A DNA stretch of 64,000 nucleotides, taken from CAWFFV01 sp963814985. GTDB lineage: Bacteria > Chloroflexota > Ktedonobacteria > Ktedonobacterales > Ktedonobacteraceae. This document shows positions 6,568 through 15,041 of the stretch, piece after piece. The stretch covers positions 1 to 64,000 of the forward strand of contig CAWFFV010000053.1 in NCBI GenBank assembly GCA_963814985.1, in the 5' to 3' direction. A model generated the notes under the pieces. It searched no databases. It saw only the letters and a program-made list of their open reading frames with translations, and was not told where the DNA came from. The position numbers were made by a program, and so were the translations under genes. The first letter of the stretch is position 1. Each line of letters opens with the position of its first letter.

Positions 6568-9300
6568 ATGGATGAAAGCAATTTAAATAAGCCGAAGCCC
6601 ATCCCCAACGATGCTCTAAGGAGCGAGCGGGAAAAGCGTCATTGGACCCACGAAGATGTTGCCAATCTGATTAAGCTTCCAGATTCCGGTACGGTGGGCC
6701 GCTGGGAACGAGGAATATATTTTCCTCAGCCCCGCTATAGAAGAGAACTCTGTCACATTTTTGGGAAAAGTGCGGAAGAGCTTGGTCTTGAGAAGCTTTC
6801 ACCTCGTAAAAGCTTGCAACAGGCAAAGGTTGCTGAAACCTATCTGAGCACTGAACCACTCTGGAATGTACCAGCAACGTTGACATCTTTCATTGGACGG
6901 GAACAGGAAGTTGCTGCGATCTGTACGCAACTGAAGCGTGCGGATATCCGCCTGATTACCCTGCTGGGGCCAGGAGGGGTCGGCAAGTCGCGTATATGTA
7001 TCCAGGTTGCCAGGGAGATGCGCAATCAATTTGTTGATGGAGTGTGTTTTATCTCGCTGGGTACCGTGAAAGAGCCTGCACTTGTGATTCCAACTATCGC
7101 GAGAGAGCTTGGTATCCAGGAGAGTGGAAAGCTCCCTCTGGGCGAATTGGTGAAGAGGACCCTACGAGACAAACAGCTTCTGCTATTACTCGATAGCTTT
7201 GAGCAGATCATGTCAGAAGCGTCATTCGTGGAGGAATTGCTGGCTTGCTGTCCAGACTTAAAAGTGCTGGTAACAAGCCGGGCAGTGCTACATCTACAGG
7301 CAGAATACGAGTTTCCTGTATCACCGCTGGCATTACCTGATCTTCAACAACTTCCACCTCCAGATGCACTGATCCAACTGGCCTCCATCGCACTTTTTGT
7401 CCAGCGGGCACAGGCGATCCTGCCCAGTTTTGAGGCGACACCAGCAAATATTCAGTCCATTGCCAGAATTTGTGTGCGCTTAGATGGTCTGCCATTGGCA
7501 ATTGAACTGGCAGCCGCTCGTATTAAACTATTTCCACCATCAGCCCTATTAGCAAGGCTCGCGCAAGGATTACAACTACTGAAGAGCGATCTGCTAACCC
7601 TGCCTGCGAGACAACAAACGCTCTATAATACCATCCAATGGAGCTATGATCTGCTGGATACGCAAGAGAAACAACTATTTCGACAGATATCAATATTCAG
7701 AGGTGGATGCACATTAGAGGCGATAGAGGCTATTTTTGGCAGTGGGCAGGAGCAGACATTACATATAGTAAATGTCGTTTCCTCTCTGCTGGATAAAAGC
7801 TTATTGCAGCAAACAGAGCAAGAGGACAGGCAACCACGTCTCGCCATGCTGGACACTATTCGCGAATATGGGCAGGACTGCCTACGCGAGAGCGGAGAAA
7901 CAGAGGAGTGCCAGCGTGCTCATGCACTTTACTATCTAGGGGTAGTAGAGGAAGCAGGGCAGCATCTCAAAGGGATCAGGCAAATTGAATGGTTGAGACG
8001 TTTGGAGAGCAAACAAGAAAATTTGCGTGCAGCATTGCAATGGTTTATTGAGCACAAGGAGGCAGAATTGGCGTTGCGCTTCTGCGAATCCTTTGGTAAA
8101 TTTTGCGGATTGCAGGGATATTGGAGTGAAGAGCAACGTTGGCTGAACATGGTATTGGCATTATCGCAGCCTCCTCTGCCACAACTGGCAATACGAACGA
8201 AAGTGTTGCGGCGTGCAGGGCATCTGGCTTACCGCTTGAGAGATCTGGAAAAAGCGCATGCGTTGTTTGAAGAGAGTATGGCCCTCTCGCGAGCATTAGA
8301 TGATAAACAAAATCTGGCGGGAGCATTAAATGGGCTAGGATGGGTTTGCTATCGACAGAAGGATATTGCTTCCGCCAGCAATTTGTTGACAGAAAGCGTT
8401 GTAGTTGCATATGAATCAAGAGATAGTTGGGCCATAGCAAATGCGCTAGAAAGTCTGGGCCGCTGGATACACTATCAAGGTCGTACTGATGAAGCCCATG
8501 GTGTATTAAAAGAAAGCGAAGCAATCGCAAGACAACTGGGAGATAAAGAATGCCTGGCACGTATACTGACGACTCTTGTATCAATAGAACTTGCTCAGGG
8601 TCATGTTCAGTATGCCGCCACACTGGCTCAGGAAGCTCTGGCACTCGCTCAAGCATTGAATACGAAACCACTTATCGCCCTGGTGATTGATCGTTTAGGG
8701 GATGTGGCCCTCTTTCAAGGCGAGTACGAACGAGCAGCAGCACTTTTTGAAGAGCGTATCGAGCTGGCACAGAAATTAGGTGATAAGTCTACCATTGCTA
8801 GCAGACGTCTTCACCTGAGTGCACTTGCTCTGGAGCGAGGCGACCTTGCAATCGCGCTGGCATTTGTTCAGGAATGTCTCAAGTTCTTCCGTGAGCAAGG
8901 CGATAATCCGAATATTGCCGCTGCTCTCAGCATTTTTGGCGATATTAAACGGACGCAGAAAGACTTTCCATATGCGCTGGACCTCTATAAAGAGGCTTTG
9001 CAGTTGGATAAAGATGTAGGGAATAAAAGAAGTATTGGCAGGCATCTTATTGGGGTGGCAAAAGTTGCTCTCGAACAGGAGAGATCTGAACTTGCGGCTT
9101 ATGTATTGGGGCTGGTAGCGTCAGTACTGGGGACGAGTGTTGATATGCATCCAGCCCAACAAGCAGAATATGCACATATGGTCGAGCGTATACGTGCTCT
9201 TTTAGGGGAGGAGGACTTTGTGTCTACATGGTCTAAAGGATGTGAAGTTTCATTGGAGCAAGGTCTTGCCACATTAAAAGATTTTATCATTCTTGCATAA
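6568..9300 (+). CDS. XRE-type HTH / STAND (NB-ARC) ATPase / TPR regulator
   Basis: This protein of about 910 residues has three parts. An N-terminal XRE helix-turn-helix (about residues 15-70: EDVANLIKLPDSGTVGRWERG) is followed by an NB-ARC/STAND ATPase, with Walker A GPGGVGKSR near residue 134, Walker B LLLLDSF, and GLPLAIELAAAR. A long TPR array (residues 450-890, alanine-rich ALFEE...ALA helices) completes it. In this class ligand or partner binding to the TPRs is thought to switch the ATPase and DNA binding. The ATG at 6568 opens the HTH sensibly; a GTG at 6511 in frame is an alternative. Ktedonobacteria carry many paralogues. The target is unknown, and the adjacent lipase-like gene could be regulated by it. 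Confidence 0.9.
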   Translation: MDESNLNKPKPIPNDALRSEREKRHWTHEDVANLIKLPDSGTVGRWERGIYFPQPRYRRELCHIFGKSAEELGLEKLSPRKSLQQAKVAETYLSTEPLWNVPATLTSFIGREQEVAAICTQLKRADIRLITLLGPGGVGKSRICIQVAREMRNQFVDGVCFISLGTVKEPALVIPTIARELGIQESGKLPLGELVKRTLRDKQLLLLLDSFEQIMSEASFVEELLACCPDLKVLVTSRAVLHLQAEYEFPVSPLALPDLQQLPPPDALIQLASIALFVQRAQAILPSFEATPANIQSIARICVRLDGLPLAIELAAARIKLFPPSALLARLAQGLQLLKSDLLTLPARQQTLYNTIQWSYDLLDTQEKQLFRQISIFRGGCTLEAIEAIFGSGQEQTLHIVNVVSSLLDKSLLQQTEQEDRQPRLAMLDTIREYGQDCLRESGETEECQRAHALYYLGVVEEAGQHLKGIRQIEWLRRLESKQENLRAALQWFIEHKEAELALRFCESFGKFCGLQGYWSEEQRWLNMVLALSQPPLPQLAIRTKVLRRAGHLAYRLRDLEKAHALFEESMALSRALDDKQNLAGALNGLGWVCYRQKDIASASNLLTESVVVAYESRDSWAIANALESLGRWIHYQGRTDEAHGVLKESEAIARQLGDKECLARILTTLVSIELAQGHVQYAATLAQEALALAQALNTKPLIALVIDRLGDVALFQGEYERAAALFEERIELAQKLGDKSTIASRRLHLSALALERGDLAIALAFVQECLKFFREQGDNPNIAAALSIFGDIKRTQKDFPYALDLYKEALQLDKDVGNKRSIGRHLIGVAKVALEQERSELAAYVLGLVASVLGTSVDMHPAQQAEYAHMVERIRALLGEEDFVSTWSKGCEVSLEQGLATLKDFIILA

Positions 9301-9417
9301 ATGCTTAACTATGAGGTAAATCTATGGTATACTTCTACTAACACGCATTTTCGTACTTGATAGAGAGTAATCTGCAACAGCTTCCTGGACCACCCCCTGA
9401 GGCGAAAGGAGCAGACA

Positions 9418-10137
9418 ATGAATGTGCAGAACGATTGTATTGTGTGGGTACATGGTATAAGTGAAACGCAGGCAGGATATTCCAATGAGTGGCGTGACGC
9501 GTTAGATCCCTACATGCAGGTTCCTGGTCAAAACCCCCTCTACACCGAAGTTTTGTGGTCTGACATCTTTGGAGAGAATCATCCGGATGTACTCAATCCG
9601 GCAGAACAATTCATTAAAACAGTGATCTCCCGAGTATTGCCAGTCACCCTCACCGATATTATTACGGATCCTGATGCTTACCTTAATGAAGTTGTGCTCT
9701 ACCTGGTGAGACCAGATATACATGCTGCGGTCAACCAGAAACTGAAGAATGCATTAAGCACTCTCTCCTCTTGTGATACTATCTCCATCATTGCCCATAG
9801 CATGGGAACCGTCATAGCATACGAAACGCTACAAGAACTGGTAAGTGAGCAACCGCACTTTCGACTGACCAATCTCTTCACGCTTGGTAGCCCACTCGAT
9901 CGTCTCCGACTGTTTCTTGGCAATAATCCAGGACCAAAGCCCACTAATATAACAACCTGGGTGAACATTTACGCGCAAGGTGATGTCATCGGCTCTGCGC
10001 TGTCCCCAGACTTTCAGGTTAATCACGATTACGGGGTTCCCAGCTTCGGCGGTGTTGATCCGCATGATAGCTACTTTGCTGATGGCAATGCACTCGTTCT
10101 CAAAGATATTATTGCATCTACGATTATAAATTCATAA
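9418..10137 (+). CDS. Alpha/beta hydrolase, lipase/PGAP1-like
   Basis: The 239-residue protein begins with a strand and oxyanion motif (CIVWVHGIS). The nucleophile elbow is IIAHSMGT (AHSMG) near residue 126, and the late histidine is probably in VDPHDSYF near residue 220. The fold fits the DUF676/PGAP1 group of esterases that act on lipids or acylated proteins. There is no signal peptide, so it is probably cytosolic. A strong AAGGAG lies 6 bases before the ATG. It follows the STAND regulator by 118 bases on the same strand, with its own likely promoter between (GGTATACT region). The substrate cannot be told from sequence. Confidence 0.8.
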   Translation: MNVQNDCIVWVHGISETQAGYSNEWRDALDPYMQVPGQNPLYTEVLWSDIFGENHPDVLNPAEQFIKTVISRVLPVTLTDIITDPDAYLNEVVLYLVRPDIHAAVNQKLKNALSTLSSCDTISIIAHSMGTVIAYETLQELVSEQPHFRLTNLFTLGSPLDRLRLFLGNNPGPKPTNITTWVNIYAQGDVIGSALSPDFQVNHDYGVPSFGGVDPHDSYFADGNALVLKDIIASTIINS

Positions 10138-10260
10138 GTAACTACTCAGGCCTGCTCACCACCTGCGGTGGCTCGCTTTTGTTTTGTTGTCGTGGATGGC
10201 GAGGTTTGCGGCGCAAACCTCGCCATCCACGACAACAAAACGGCTTACGAGGTGCCTACG
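10138..10260. repeat. Family A palindromic repeat with 30-bp perfect central arms
   Basis: It starts with GTAACTACTCAGG directly after the hydrolase stop, contains the CACCTGCGGTGG palindrome, then perfect 30-bp arms 10181-10210 and 10212-10241 centred on TTTGCG-G-CGCAAA. The right flank runs into the end of the convergent protease gene. It could serve as a bidirectional terminator between two convergent genes. Confidence 0.85.
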
Positions 10261-11414
10261 GCAAATTCGCCATGTCTTGTTGCAAATTCGTCGGCATGCT
10301 GGAGACGTTTACGAATGGATGGGTGAGAGTGGAAAAGCATTTCGACGATGGGCGATGGCTCGATGTCGGTCAGATTTTGATTGGCAAGGCGTGTCATCGC
10401 ACTTTTAAACGCTTCGATCTTGCCTGTTGCTTGTAACGCATACTCGTCGGCCCGGTATTCGATCAGGCGGCTGTAGGCATTGCCAATGGGCATGACAACC
10501 AGACTAAAAATGCCTGTCAGCAAGAAGAAAAAGGGGATGGTGGCCGCATCCGTCAAAGACAGGTAAAAGCCCTGGGCTACGACCCAATGCAGAAGTACGT
10601 TTGCTATGTAGAGACCACCAAGTGTAAGTACCGACTGGCTGAGAATGAGTTTCCAGATATCATGATGGACATGATGTCCCAACTCATGGGCCAGGACAAC
10701 CTCAATTTCGTCGGTAGTGTAGCGGTCGATCATGGTATCACCAAGCACAACGCGCCGTGTATTGCCCAGTCCCATCAGGGCAGCGTTAGTGGCCGTCGTC
10801 TTATTACTCATCTGCATCGAGAAGACGCCGCGTACCCTGGCATTGGCGCGTGTGGTAAGGGCCAGCAGACGTTGTACCAGTTCGCCATCCTGTAGTGGCG
10901 TAAATTTGTAGAAGAGAGGAAAGATGAGAATTGGTGCAAGATTAGCCATCACCACAGAGAAAAAGAGCATCACCAGGGCTACCCACAACCACCATGTTTG
11001 CGGCTGAACAGCTAGCAGGGTGTAGATCAGGAGTATGGCCGCTGCCTCCAGGACGAGAGAGAGAGCAAATCCTTTGCCAAGGTCACTTAGCCAGGCCTTG
11101 AACGTCATTTTCGAGATTCCATAACGGCGAGGTAATACGAAGCCTCCGTAATAGGCCTGTGGTGCTGTGAGAAGCTGATAGACGAGAACGAGAATGAGGA
11201 AGTACGCAAGGGTTTGCAAGGGGAAAAAGCCTTGTACAGGTTGCCAGGTTAACCCACTTAACAAATTTCGTAACCAAATCCCCAGACCACTAAACAGCAG
11301 AATCAGATTACCTGCTGCGCCTATTCCCATACCACCCAGGCTGAGAAAAAGGCGAAGCCGCTGATATTCTCGTGCTTTTTGTTGTCGGTCCGTATCAATT
11401 GAAGGAATCATCAT
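10245..11414 (-). CDS. M48-family zinc metalloprotease (Ste24/HtpX-like)
   Basis: This is an integral membrane protease. The zinc motif HELGH lies in EVVLAHELGHHVHHD, with the third ligand in EYRADEYAL; several transmembrane helices precede it (LSLGGMGIGAAGNLILLF, LAYFLILVLVYQLL, LSLVLEAAAILLIYTLLA, WVALVMLFFSVVMANL). This layout is that of Ste24-type M48 peptidases, which act in membrane-protein quality control. I place the start at the double ATG (11414), where IDTDRQQKAREY, a typical family N-terminus, begins. The frame is open to an ATG at 11513 but neither start has a clear ribosome site. The last ~10 codons fall inside the flank of a palindromic repeat. Confidence 0.88.
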   Translation of the reverse strand: MMIPSIDTDRQQKAREYQRLRLFLSLGGMGIGAAGNLILLFSGLGIWLRNLLSGLTWQPVQGFFPLQTLAYFLILVLVYQLLTAPQAYYGGFVLPRRYGISKMTFKAWLSDLGKGFALSLVLEAAAILLIYTLLAVQPQTWWLWVALVMLFFSVVMANLAPILIFPLFYKFTPLQDGELVQRLLALTTRANARVRGVFSMQMSNKTTATNAALMGLGNTRRVVLGDTMIDRYTTDEIEVVLAHELGHHVHHDIWKLILSQSVLTLGGLYIANVLLHWVVAQGFYLSLTDAATIPFFFLLTGIFSLVVMPIGNAYSRLIEYRADEYALQATGKIEAFKSAMTRLANQNLTDIEPSPIVEMLFHSHPSIRKRLQHADEFATRHGEFAVGTS

Positions 11415-11609
11415 AAGACCATTATGCAACGAATCTGGATAGAGACACAATAGTGGAGTGATATTATTGAGGACCTCAAGGAAAAAAGTTGTAATTAGCC
11501 CCACAAGTCCCATCCCATTTGCCCACTACGATACAAGATGCTATGATTAATACTGGATTAACTCTTCTACTATCATATGCACACGTCAGAGCAAGAGGCT
11601 GATGAACCA

Positions 11610-12701
11610 ATGAGCAAAAAACTCATATTTCTGCTCCTCATACTCACAGCGTTGACTGTGCTTTCTGGAGTCTACGTTGTGGGTGGCACACAAGCCTACT
11701 CACGCTATCAGCAAAATAATCTGGCAAATCAAGAACACTGCGGAGGTCAGTCGCCAGTGCGTATTTGTGTACGCATGCCAGCGACGGTCTTCAGTGCTTT
11801 TTACCCTTCTTACCTTGCCGCGCAATCCCCTTTATTTACGGTGGACTATAGCAGTAGCAGCCCGTTGACACTGGTCATTAGCGTCTCAGTTACTAAATTT
11901 AGCCAGGTACAGATACAAACAGTGACCGCGACTACCAGCAGACAATCCACGGTCTTTCTTCCACCATTCTTAGAGCAGGCACTGCGTAAACTCACAATAG
12001 AAGAGAATACCTCACTACATGTCCAGGTTTCAGATACTAGAGGACACCTCTATTACATCGATGACATCCCGTTATTGCTACACTCACGCTGGCTTATGCA
12101 GTGGGTTGCGGCCAACCGCTTGAAGATCGCTGCATGGGTGACACCCACTGATCCCGCCATTGTAGAGCTCGTGGCAAAAGCTGCCACGCATCTACAAGAG
12201 CAACAGCCACCCACACCAGAGGGGATGATTGGCTACAAGACAGCCACCCCTCAACAAGTTATCGATCAGGTGGACGCCATTTATGATGCACTACGCCTCG
12301 ATTACCATATCCAGTATGTTCAGGCAAGTGTGCCATATAGTGGCGCTGGTGGGGGTGGGAATAGCGCGACACAAAATATCAAATTACCAGCGGAAGTACT
12401 GCAACAGCGCAGTGGAATGTGTGTCGAGCTAACAACACTGATGGCGTCAGCTGTCGAGCATATTGGATTACATGCCGAGGTTGTGATTATTCCCGGACAT
12501 GCCTTTCTTGGCGTAGCGGTGAAAGAAGACAATTCTCGTTTTGAATATTGGGATGCGGTAGATGTTAATAATAACGTCGCCGCTGATTCTGCTAATGTCG
12601 CGGCCAACAACATCTATGCCAGAAACGTGAGGCAACATACAGTTGTAGATACTATTTTGATTAGTGATGCACGCGACATGCAAGTTGGCCCAATGTTATA
12701 A
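11610..12701 (+). CDS. Membrane-anchored transglutaminase-like protein
   Basis: An N-terminal hydrophobic anchor (LIFLLLILTALTVLSGVYVV) precedes an extracytoplasmic region. The C-terminal third has the transglutaminase-like core: RSGMCVELTTLMASAV supplies the cysteine, IIPGHAFLGV the histidine, and YWDAVDV the aspartate. Such proteins may be peptidases or transglutaminases of the cell wall; activity is inferred. Start is the ATG at 11610 with GAGG further upstream; an in-frame ATG at 11577 would add 11 residues. The stop is 12 bases before the start inferred for the next gene, so the two are probably co-transcribed. Confidence 0.72.
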   Translation: MSKKLIFLLLILTALTVLSGVYVVGGTQAYSRYQQNNLANQEHCGGQSPVRICVRMPATVFSAFYPSYLAAQSPLFTVDYSSSSPLTLVISVSVTKFSQVQIQTVTATTSRQSTVFLPPFLEQALRKLTIEENTSLHVQVSDTRGHLYYIDDIPLLLHSRWLMQWVAANRLKIAAWVTPTDPAIVELVAKAATHLQEQQPPTPEGMIGYKTATPQQVIDQVDAIYDALRLDYHIQYVQASVPYSGAGGGGNSATQNIKLPAEVLQQRSGMCVELTTLMASAVEHIGLHAEVVIIPGHAFLGVAVKEDNSRFEYWDAVDVNNNVAADSANVAANNIYARNVRQHTVVDTILISDARDMQVGPML

Positions 12702-12713
12702 GGGAGGCACGTA

Positions 12714-14072
12714 ACGACAAACGCAATAGATTTTCCAACCTGGTTTAACTTTGGTAGCTATAGTGGGTTAGCGTGTTGTATGTTTGCCGTTGCAGCTAAC
12801 GCGCTCTATACCACTCTGCGCAGACGTGGGACAACCAGGCAGCTAGCTGTCGTAATTGTCATTTGTGTGATTTCAGCCTTGCTTTTGCTCCCGGCTATCA
12901 TCTGGTACAGCCTGCGTTTCAGTGTTCAGATGGCGATGATTCCAATTGCGGAAGTTGAGGTGATGCTGGTCTATATCGCACTATGCGGCTGGGTTGTGCC
13001 ATTGGGTGTAACCTGTTCGTATGTCCTCTTTACGGTGCCTCGTACCACTACTACCTCTGTACATATTCCACGTCAACAGCAGACGAAACATGGCAATCGA
13101 GCCACGAAGCTGCAACCACCAAGGCATCAAGCGGGTGTCCTTGCTCCTTTTGTCTTCAATGCGGATACGCCGTGGGGCTGGCTGGAATATGGTAGCGGGA
13201 GTTTTCATGGGCAACGCCTGGAACTCAAACGAGCAATAGCAACCATTGGACGTGACGAAGATAGCGATATCTGGATTGATGATGAGATGGCCTCACGCCA
13301 TCACGTGGAACTGGCCTGTGATCAGGGTAATGTCTACATCACCGACTGTGGGAGCCTCAATGGGGTGCTCCTCAATGGCCAGCGTGTTACCGGATCTGCC
13401 TTGCTTGAGTCTAACGATGTGCTGGAGATTGGGGCGCATCGTTTTATCTTTATAAGCGCTGAACGTCGTGGTGTCTCTGCTGAGCAGGATGATCCTTTGC
13501 TCAATCATAAATGGGTCCCACGTCGAGATACATTACCTCCTGTTAGTTCTGACTTGCCTACGACAAGCCCTCTAGAAGATTCCTCAAATCAACTTTCCTT
13601 TGCTCTTTCTTCGAGAAAGGGGCAGTGGGAGGAGACGGCTCAAATCGATCATGCTTTTCCTTTGTCTCTACCAACCGATCAAGGTGGCGCTCTGACGATT
13701 TGCGGAGGGGAGATGATGGGTCAGAGATTCTTACTAAATCGCTCCATTGTCACGTTTGGACGTGCTGCGGAATGTGATGTAGCGATCAACGATTTCTCGA
13801 TTTCACGCTGGCATACACAGTTTTCGCGTCAATCTGATGGGGATTATGTGCAAGATATGGGTAGTCGTAATGGAACAAAAGTCAATAATGAACCATTGAT
13901 GAGTCCACGTTTACTGCAGTCTGGTGATATCGTCTCCATTGGCAATATCTGCATGAAATATGCATTGGTACACATGACACGTTCAACTTCTCAGAACATT
14001 GTGACAACTCCACAACTATTGATACATCCTGGTCCCACACTTTTGCGCTTGCCAAGCAAACAAAAGAGGTAA
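12714..14072 (+). CDS. Membrane protein with two FHA domains
   Basis: Three membrane helices are followed by a linker, FHA domain 1 (WGWLEYGSG...ATIGRDEDSDIWI, SRHHVEL, GSLNGVLLNG) and FHA domain 2 (LTICGGEMM...TFGRAAECDVAI, SRWHTQF, GSRNGTKVN). No ATG precedes the first helix. The first in-frame ATG (12780) would cut helix 1, whereas a GGGAGG at 12702-12707 sits at ideal distance from an ACG at 12714, giving TNAIDFPTWFNFGSYSGLACC. I therefore propose the start at 12714, either a rare ACG start or an ATG misread or mutated. It probably reads Ser/Thr phosphorylation at the membrane. It is coupled to the upstream transglutaminase-like gene. Confidence 0.75.
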   Translation, partial: TTNAIDFPTWFNFGSYSGLACCMFAVAANALYTTLRRRGTTRQLAVVIVICVISALLLLPAIIWYSLRFSVQMAMIPIAEVEVMLVYIALCGWVVPLGVTCSYVLFTVPRTTTTSVHIPRQQQTKHGNRATKLQPPRHQAGVLAPFVFNADTPWGWLEYGSGSFHGQRLELKRAIATIGRDEDSDIWIDDEMASRHHVELACDQGNVYITDCGSLNGVLLNGQRVTGSALLESNDVLEIGAHRFIFISAERRGVSAEQDDPLLNHKWVPRRDTLPPVSSDLPTTSPLEDSSNQLSFALSSRKGQWEETAQIDHAFPLSLPTDQGGALTICGGEMMGQRFLLNRSIVTFGRAAECDVAINDFSISRWHTQFSRQSDGDYVQDMGSRNGTKVNNEPLMSPRLLQSGDIVSIGNICMKYALVHMTRSTSQNIVTTPQLLIHPGPTLLRLPSKQKR

Positions 14073-14125
14073 CTACTCAGGTCCCTTTTTCCTAGATTCC
14101 TCAGTGCCCAGGGCGCTTCGCAGGT
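14070..14125. repeat. Remnant of a family A repeat
   Basis: GTAACTACTCAGG directly overlaps the FHA stop codon and is followed by a scrambled right flank (GATTCCTCAGTGCCCAGGGCGCTTCGCAGG). The central hairpin has been lost. Confidence 0.6.
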
Positions 14126-14301
14126 GGTGATTGCATACCTTGAAGATGATAATACCCCAAAACAAGAGGATGAAAGGGATCAGTATATCTATACTATCAT
14201 CTTGGCCAATAAGATACTGCATTTTTGCCAGGTATATGTTACAATGAATATGTGGTTCGGGACATATATCCCATCTGGTAAGTAATATCCGAAGCCCCGG
14301 T

Positions 14302-14434
14302 TTCGTTCCGCCATCCGGTTTTAGGAAATCACTGCCTGAAAGCCACCAGGAGTATTATTCCTCTGTTTGTAACAAGGTATATATCCTGCTTTGATAAACT
14401 CCTACTCGACCTGAGCTATTGTAAGCGGAACGAA
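14302..14434 (+). other. Structured 5' leader upstream of the zinc-ribbon gene
   Basis: TTCGTTCCGC at 14302-14311 is exactly complementary to GCGGAACGAA at 14425-14434, closing a ~113-base region just 25 bases before the ATG at 14460. The gap upstream of this gene is nearly 390 bases, with a TACAAT near 14240 that could be the -10. The layout suggests a long structured leader RNA, possibly a cis-regulator. I do not recognise a known riboswitch class. Confidence 0.45.
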
Positions 14435-14459
14435 GATTCAAGAAGGGGAAACACTACCC

Positions 14460-14906
14460 ATGATGTCCAATGAGGGCTACCGGGATCGCATCCTTGCCTG
14501 CCGTGATTGTGGAAATGATTTCACGTTCAGTGCTGGTGAACAAGAGTTTTATGCCAGCAAAGGATTGACAAATACTCCCAGTCGGTGCCCGAGCTGCCGC
14601 GCCATACGCCGTGGCGGGCAGTCATCCAACGTTTCACGTGCTCCACGTGGTGAACAGTATGAGGCGATCTGTGCAACTTGCGGTCGTCCCACCTCCGTCC
14701 CTTTTATTCCTCGTGAAGATCGTCCAGTCTATTGTAGTGACTGCTTCCAGGCTCAACGCGCCTCGCGTCCCTCCAGGCGCGATGATTCTCGTAGTTATAG
14801 TGGTGGTAGTAGTAGTAACTATGGTGGTGGTAGTAACTATGGCGGTGGTCGAGGCCGTGATCGCCGTGATGGTGGTCGTGATCGGCGCGATAATAACCGC
14901 TGGTAA
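14460..14906 (+). CDS. Zinc-ribbon protein with Gly/Arg-rich tail
   Basis: This 148-residue protein has two CxxC pairs: ACRDCGN...RCPSCRA in a first ribbon (residues 11-45) and AICATCGRP...VYCSDCFQ in a second (residues 63-95). A low-complexity tail follows, rich in SNYGGGSNYGGG and RGRDRRDGGRDRR. Paired ribbons with RGG-like tails suggest nucleic-acid, probably RNA, binding. Related Chloroflexota proteins are annotated only as zinc-ribbon domain proteins. There are two consecutive ATGs; the first is used, with AAGGGGAAA upstream. The long structured leader and a following terminator make it a single-gene unit. A cold-shock or ribosome role is only speculation. Confidence 0.75.
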   Translation: MMSNEGYRDRILACRDCGNDFTFSAGEQEFYASKGLTNTPSRCPSCRAIRRGGQSSNVSRAPRGEQYEAICATCGRPTSVPFIPREDRPVYCSDCFQAQRASRPSRRDDSRSYSGGSSSNYGGGSNYGGGRGRDRRDGGRDRRDNNRW

Positions 14907-14922
14907 AGCTCAATATTCTACC

Positions 14923-14950
14923 AAGGGTAATCCTTCTCAGGGTTACCCTT
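14923..14950 (+). terminator. Terminator after the zinc-ribbon gene
   Basis: AAGGGTAATCC and GGGTTACCCTT pair around TTCTCA, followed by a T-rich CTTCTGTTTG. It begins 17 bases after the stop codon. Confidence 0.7.
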
Positions 14951-15041
14951 CTTCTGTTTGATTAGCACATCACACATTTTGTTATGGTATACTTATTGAT
15001 AATTCTTAATTATTTCCTCAGCAATGGAGGTTTTTCATTCT

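Noticed and set aside
10179..10436. Rightward frames over the end of the M48 gene
   Set aside because: Shadow of the protease gene and the palindromic repeat.
14220..14460. 6S RNA or known riboswitch in the zinc-ribbon leader
   Set aside because: A closing helix exists, but no 6S-type central bubble or known aptamer consensus could be matched by eye.
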